From Burkholderiaceae bacterium (lineage in GTDB: Bacteria; Pseudomonadota; Gammaproteobacteria; Burkholderiales; Burkholderiaceae_F): 6,338 bases of DNA. Below are positions 5,712 to 6,338 of this stretch, in pieces (the first letter of the stretch is position 1; every line of letters starts with the position of its first letter). Below the pieces are notes generated by a model. That model searched no databases. It was not told where the DNA came from and was given only the letters and a program-made list of their open reading frames with translations. Both the position numbers and the translations under genes were made by a program. The stretch spans positions 1 through 6,338 of the forward strand of contig JACCSD010000152.1 of the NCBI GenBank assembly GCA_013813185.1. Reading direction: 5' to 3'.

Positions 5712-6131
5712 CTAAGGCCGGCTGCCCGTCGGGAACGGCCACGCCGCTGCCGGATTGAGTGCAGTTTTCGCACCCGGTGCTGCGGCGGTCGACGAGGAAA
5801 CCGGAGTCGGCATCGAAGCGGGCCGCGCTGCGGTCCTCGGCATCGACATTGGAGCAGAGGGCCTGCGCGCGGCTGATCTTTTCACAGCCTTTTTAGGCGC
5901 TGCCCGCTTCTTCGCAGCCTTTCTCACCGATTTCCTAGCTGGCTTCTTTGCCGACTTCTTAGCAACTTTCCTAGCTACTTTTTTTTTTGCAGCCTTCTTG
6001 GCTGCACGCTTCTTAGTCGACTTCTTAGCAGTTTTCTTGGCTGCTGGCCGCCGCTTTTTGGAAGCTTTTTTGCCTGATTTTTTCGCCGATTTCTTGGCGG
6101 ATTTCTTAGCTGCTTTTTTCTTCATAGCCAT
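5712..6131 (-). CDS. Histone H1-like DNA-binding protein, 139 aa
   Basis: This is a highly basic nucleoid-associated protein resembling the eukaryotic H1 C-terminal tail. Residues 3-95 are built of KKxAKK/KKSAKK units about four to five residues apart, with Lys, Ala, Arg and Ser making up nearly all positions; no acidic residue is visible in this part. Residues about 95-139 are a Pro/Ala/Ser-rich tail ending GAKTALNPAAAWPFPTGSRP, which I recognise as typical of Burkholderia H1-like proteins. The family binds DNA without sequence specificity and is thought to affect compaction and global expression. The start is the ATG at 6131 because AAGGAG lies seven bases upstream; a longer frame reaches 6194 but lacks such a site. 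Codons 48-51 create a run of ten A residues (5979-5988), described separately. A strong terminator follows the gene. Alternative names in the wider group include AlgP-like; the low-complexity sequence makes closer orthology unsure. Confidence 0.9.
   Translation of the reverse strand: MAMKKKAAKKSAKKSAKKSGKKASKKRRPAAKKTAKKSTKKRAAKKAAKKKVARKVAKKSAKKPARKSVRKAAKKRAAPKKAVKRSAARRPSAPMSMPRTAARPASMPTPVSSSTAAAPGAKTALNPAAAWPFPTGSRP
5979..5988 (-). repeat. A10 homopolymer inside the H1-like coding sequence
   Basis: On the coding strand ten consecutive A residues span the end of Ala48 and Lys49-51 (GCA AAA AAA AAA GTA). Loss of one A reads AAG TAG and stops. Gain of one A reads AGT AGC TAG and stops. Either change truncates the protein near residue 51-53 of 139. 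Confidence 0.95.
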
Positions 6132-6138
6132 GATGAAT

Positions 6139-6144
6139 CTCCTT
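6139..6144 (-). promoter_or_regulatory. Shine-Dalgarno of the H1-like gene
   Basis: AAGGAG lies seven bases before the ATG at 6131. It is near-perfect, fixes the start and suggests efficient translation, as expected for an abundant nucleoid protein. Confidence 0.85.
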
Positions 6145-6177
6145 CGATGCACGTTAGTGCGGAGGTTGAGAAGGAAA

Positions 6178-6221
6178 CCCGCTGGGCCGCCCATGTATGA
6201 GAAAGGGCGGAACCCGTCGGG
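6178..6221 (-). promoter_or_regulatory. Imperfect hairpin upstream of the H1-like gene
   Basis: CCGCCC (6187-6192) pairs with GGGCGG (6205-6210) around a 12-base loop. Past a two-base bulge, CCCG and GGG at 6178-6186 pair on with CCC and CGGG at 6213-6221. It lies 47-90 bp before the H1-like start. It may be a 5' leader structure, or the end of an upstream transcript since TTTCCTTCTC follows on the minus strand. No promoter could be assigned with confidence. The remaining bases to the window edge hold no convincing gene. Confidence 0.35.
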
Positions 6222-6338
6222 CTATTCATCGGCGCATGCAGATGCTCTGTCGCCGCGACACCCCCAGAAATGCGTTTGTGATTCCGCAAATCCGAGAAAT
6301 GCGCGGAACGGGCAGCGCACTGACCGCTGACGCTGATG

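Noticed and set aside
5755..6330. Phe/Leu/Ala-rich plus-strand frame opposite the H1-like gene, resembling a membrane protein
   Set aside because: The repeated FFAAFL pattern is simply the reverse complement of Lys/Ala codons. The minus strand has the Shine-Dalgarno, terminator and family tail.

Overview
The window looks like chromosomal DNA of a Burkholderiaceae betaproteobacterium, probably close to Paraburkholderia, Caballeronia or Burkholderia. This is inferred from the GC-rich third positions, the gene set (metF, a DUF2917 protein, a GcvA-type LysR regulator, 5-formyltetrahydrofolate cyclo-ligase, slt, a YggT-family protein, a lysine/alanine-rich histone H1-like protein) and the H1-like C-terminal tail. 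No tRNA, rRNA, transposase, CRISPR array or phage gene was seen.

Layout, left to right. The 3' half of metF (+) enters from the left edge and meets a small DUF2917 gene (-) tail to tail. The DUF2917 gene is divergent from a LysR-type regulator (+). Their shared intergenic region holds a 17-bp palindrome with exact T-N11-A geometry, a good candidate LysR operator. The regulator converges on 5-formyltetrahydrofolate cyclo-ligase (-, GTG start), with a hairpin over the junction. The cyclo-ligase is divergent from slt (+), a periplasmic soluble lytic transglycosylase with an intact catalytic motif.

A stretch of about 480 bp without a convincing gene (4565-5046) separates slt from the convergent YggT-family gene (-). 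It is full of dyad symmetry: a 29/30-bp inverted repeat around a 132-bp spacer, a large palindrome with perfect 30-bp arms and a nested 9-bp hairpin, and a diverged inverted copy of part of that palindrome. It also holds a candidate intrinsic terminator for slt. It looks like a composite repeat element and is the least explained part of the window.

The right end carries the histone H1-like gene (-), with a strong Shine-Dalgarno and a clear intrinsic terminator separating it from the YggT gene. Its coding sequence contains a run of ten A residues. Gain or loss of one A puts a stop codon within three codons, so the run could act as a slippage or phase-variation switch.

Functionally, metF and the cyclo-ligase both belong to folate one-carbon metabolism and flank the LysR/DUF2917 pair. 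Slt acts in peptidoglycan turnover, the YggT-family protein is an inner-membrane protein of unclear role, and the H1-like protein should bind the nucleoid. The genes do not form one operon: the strand order is + - + - + - -, and the only same-strand neighbours are split by a terminator.
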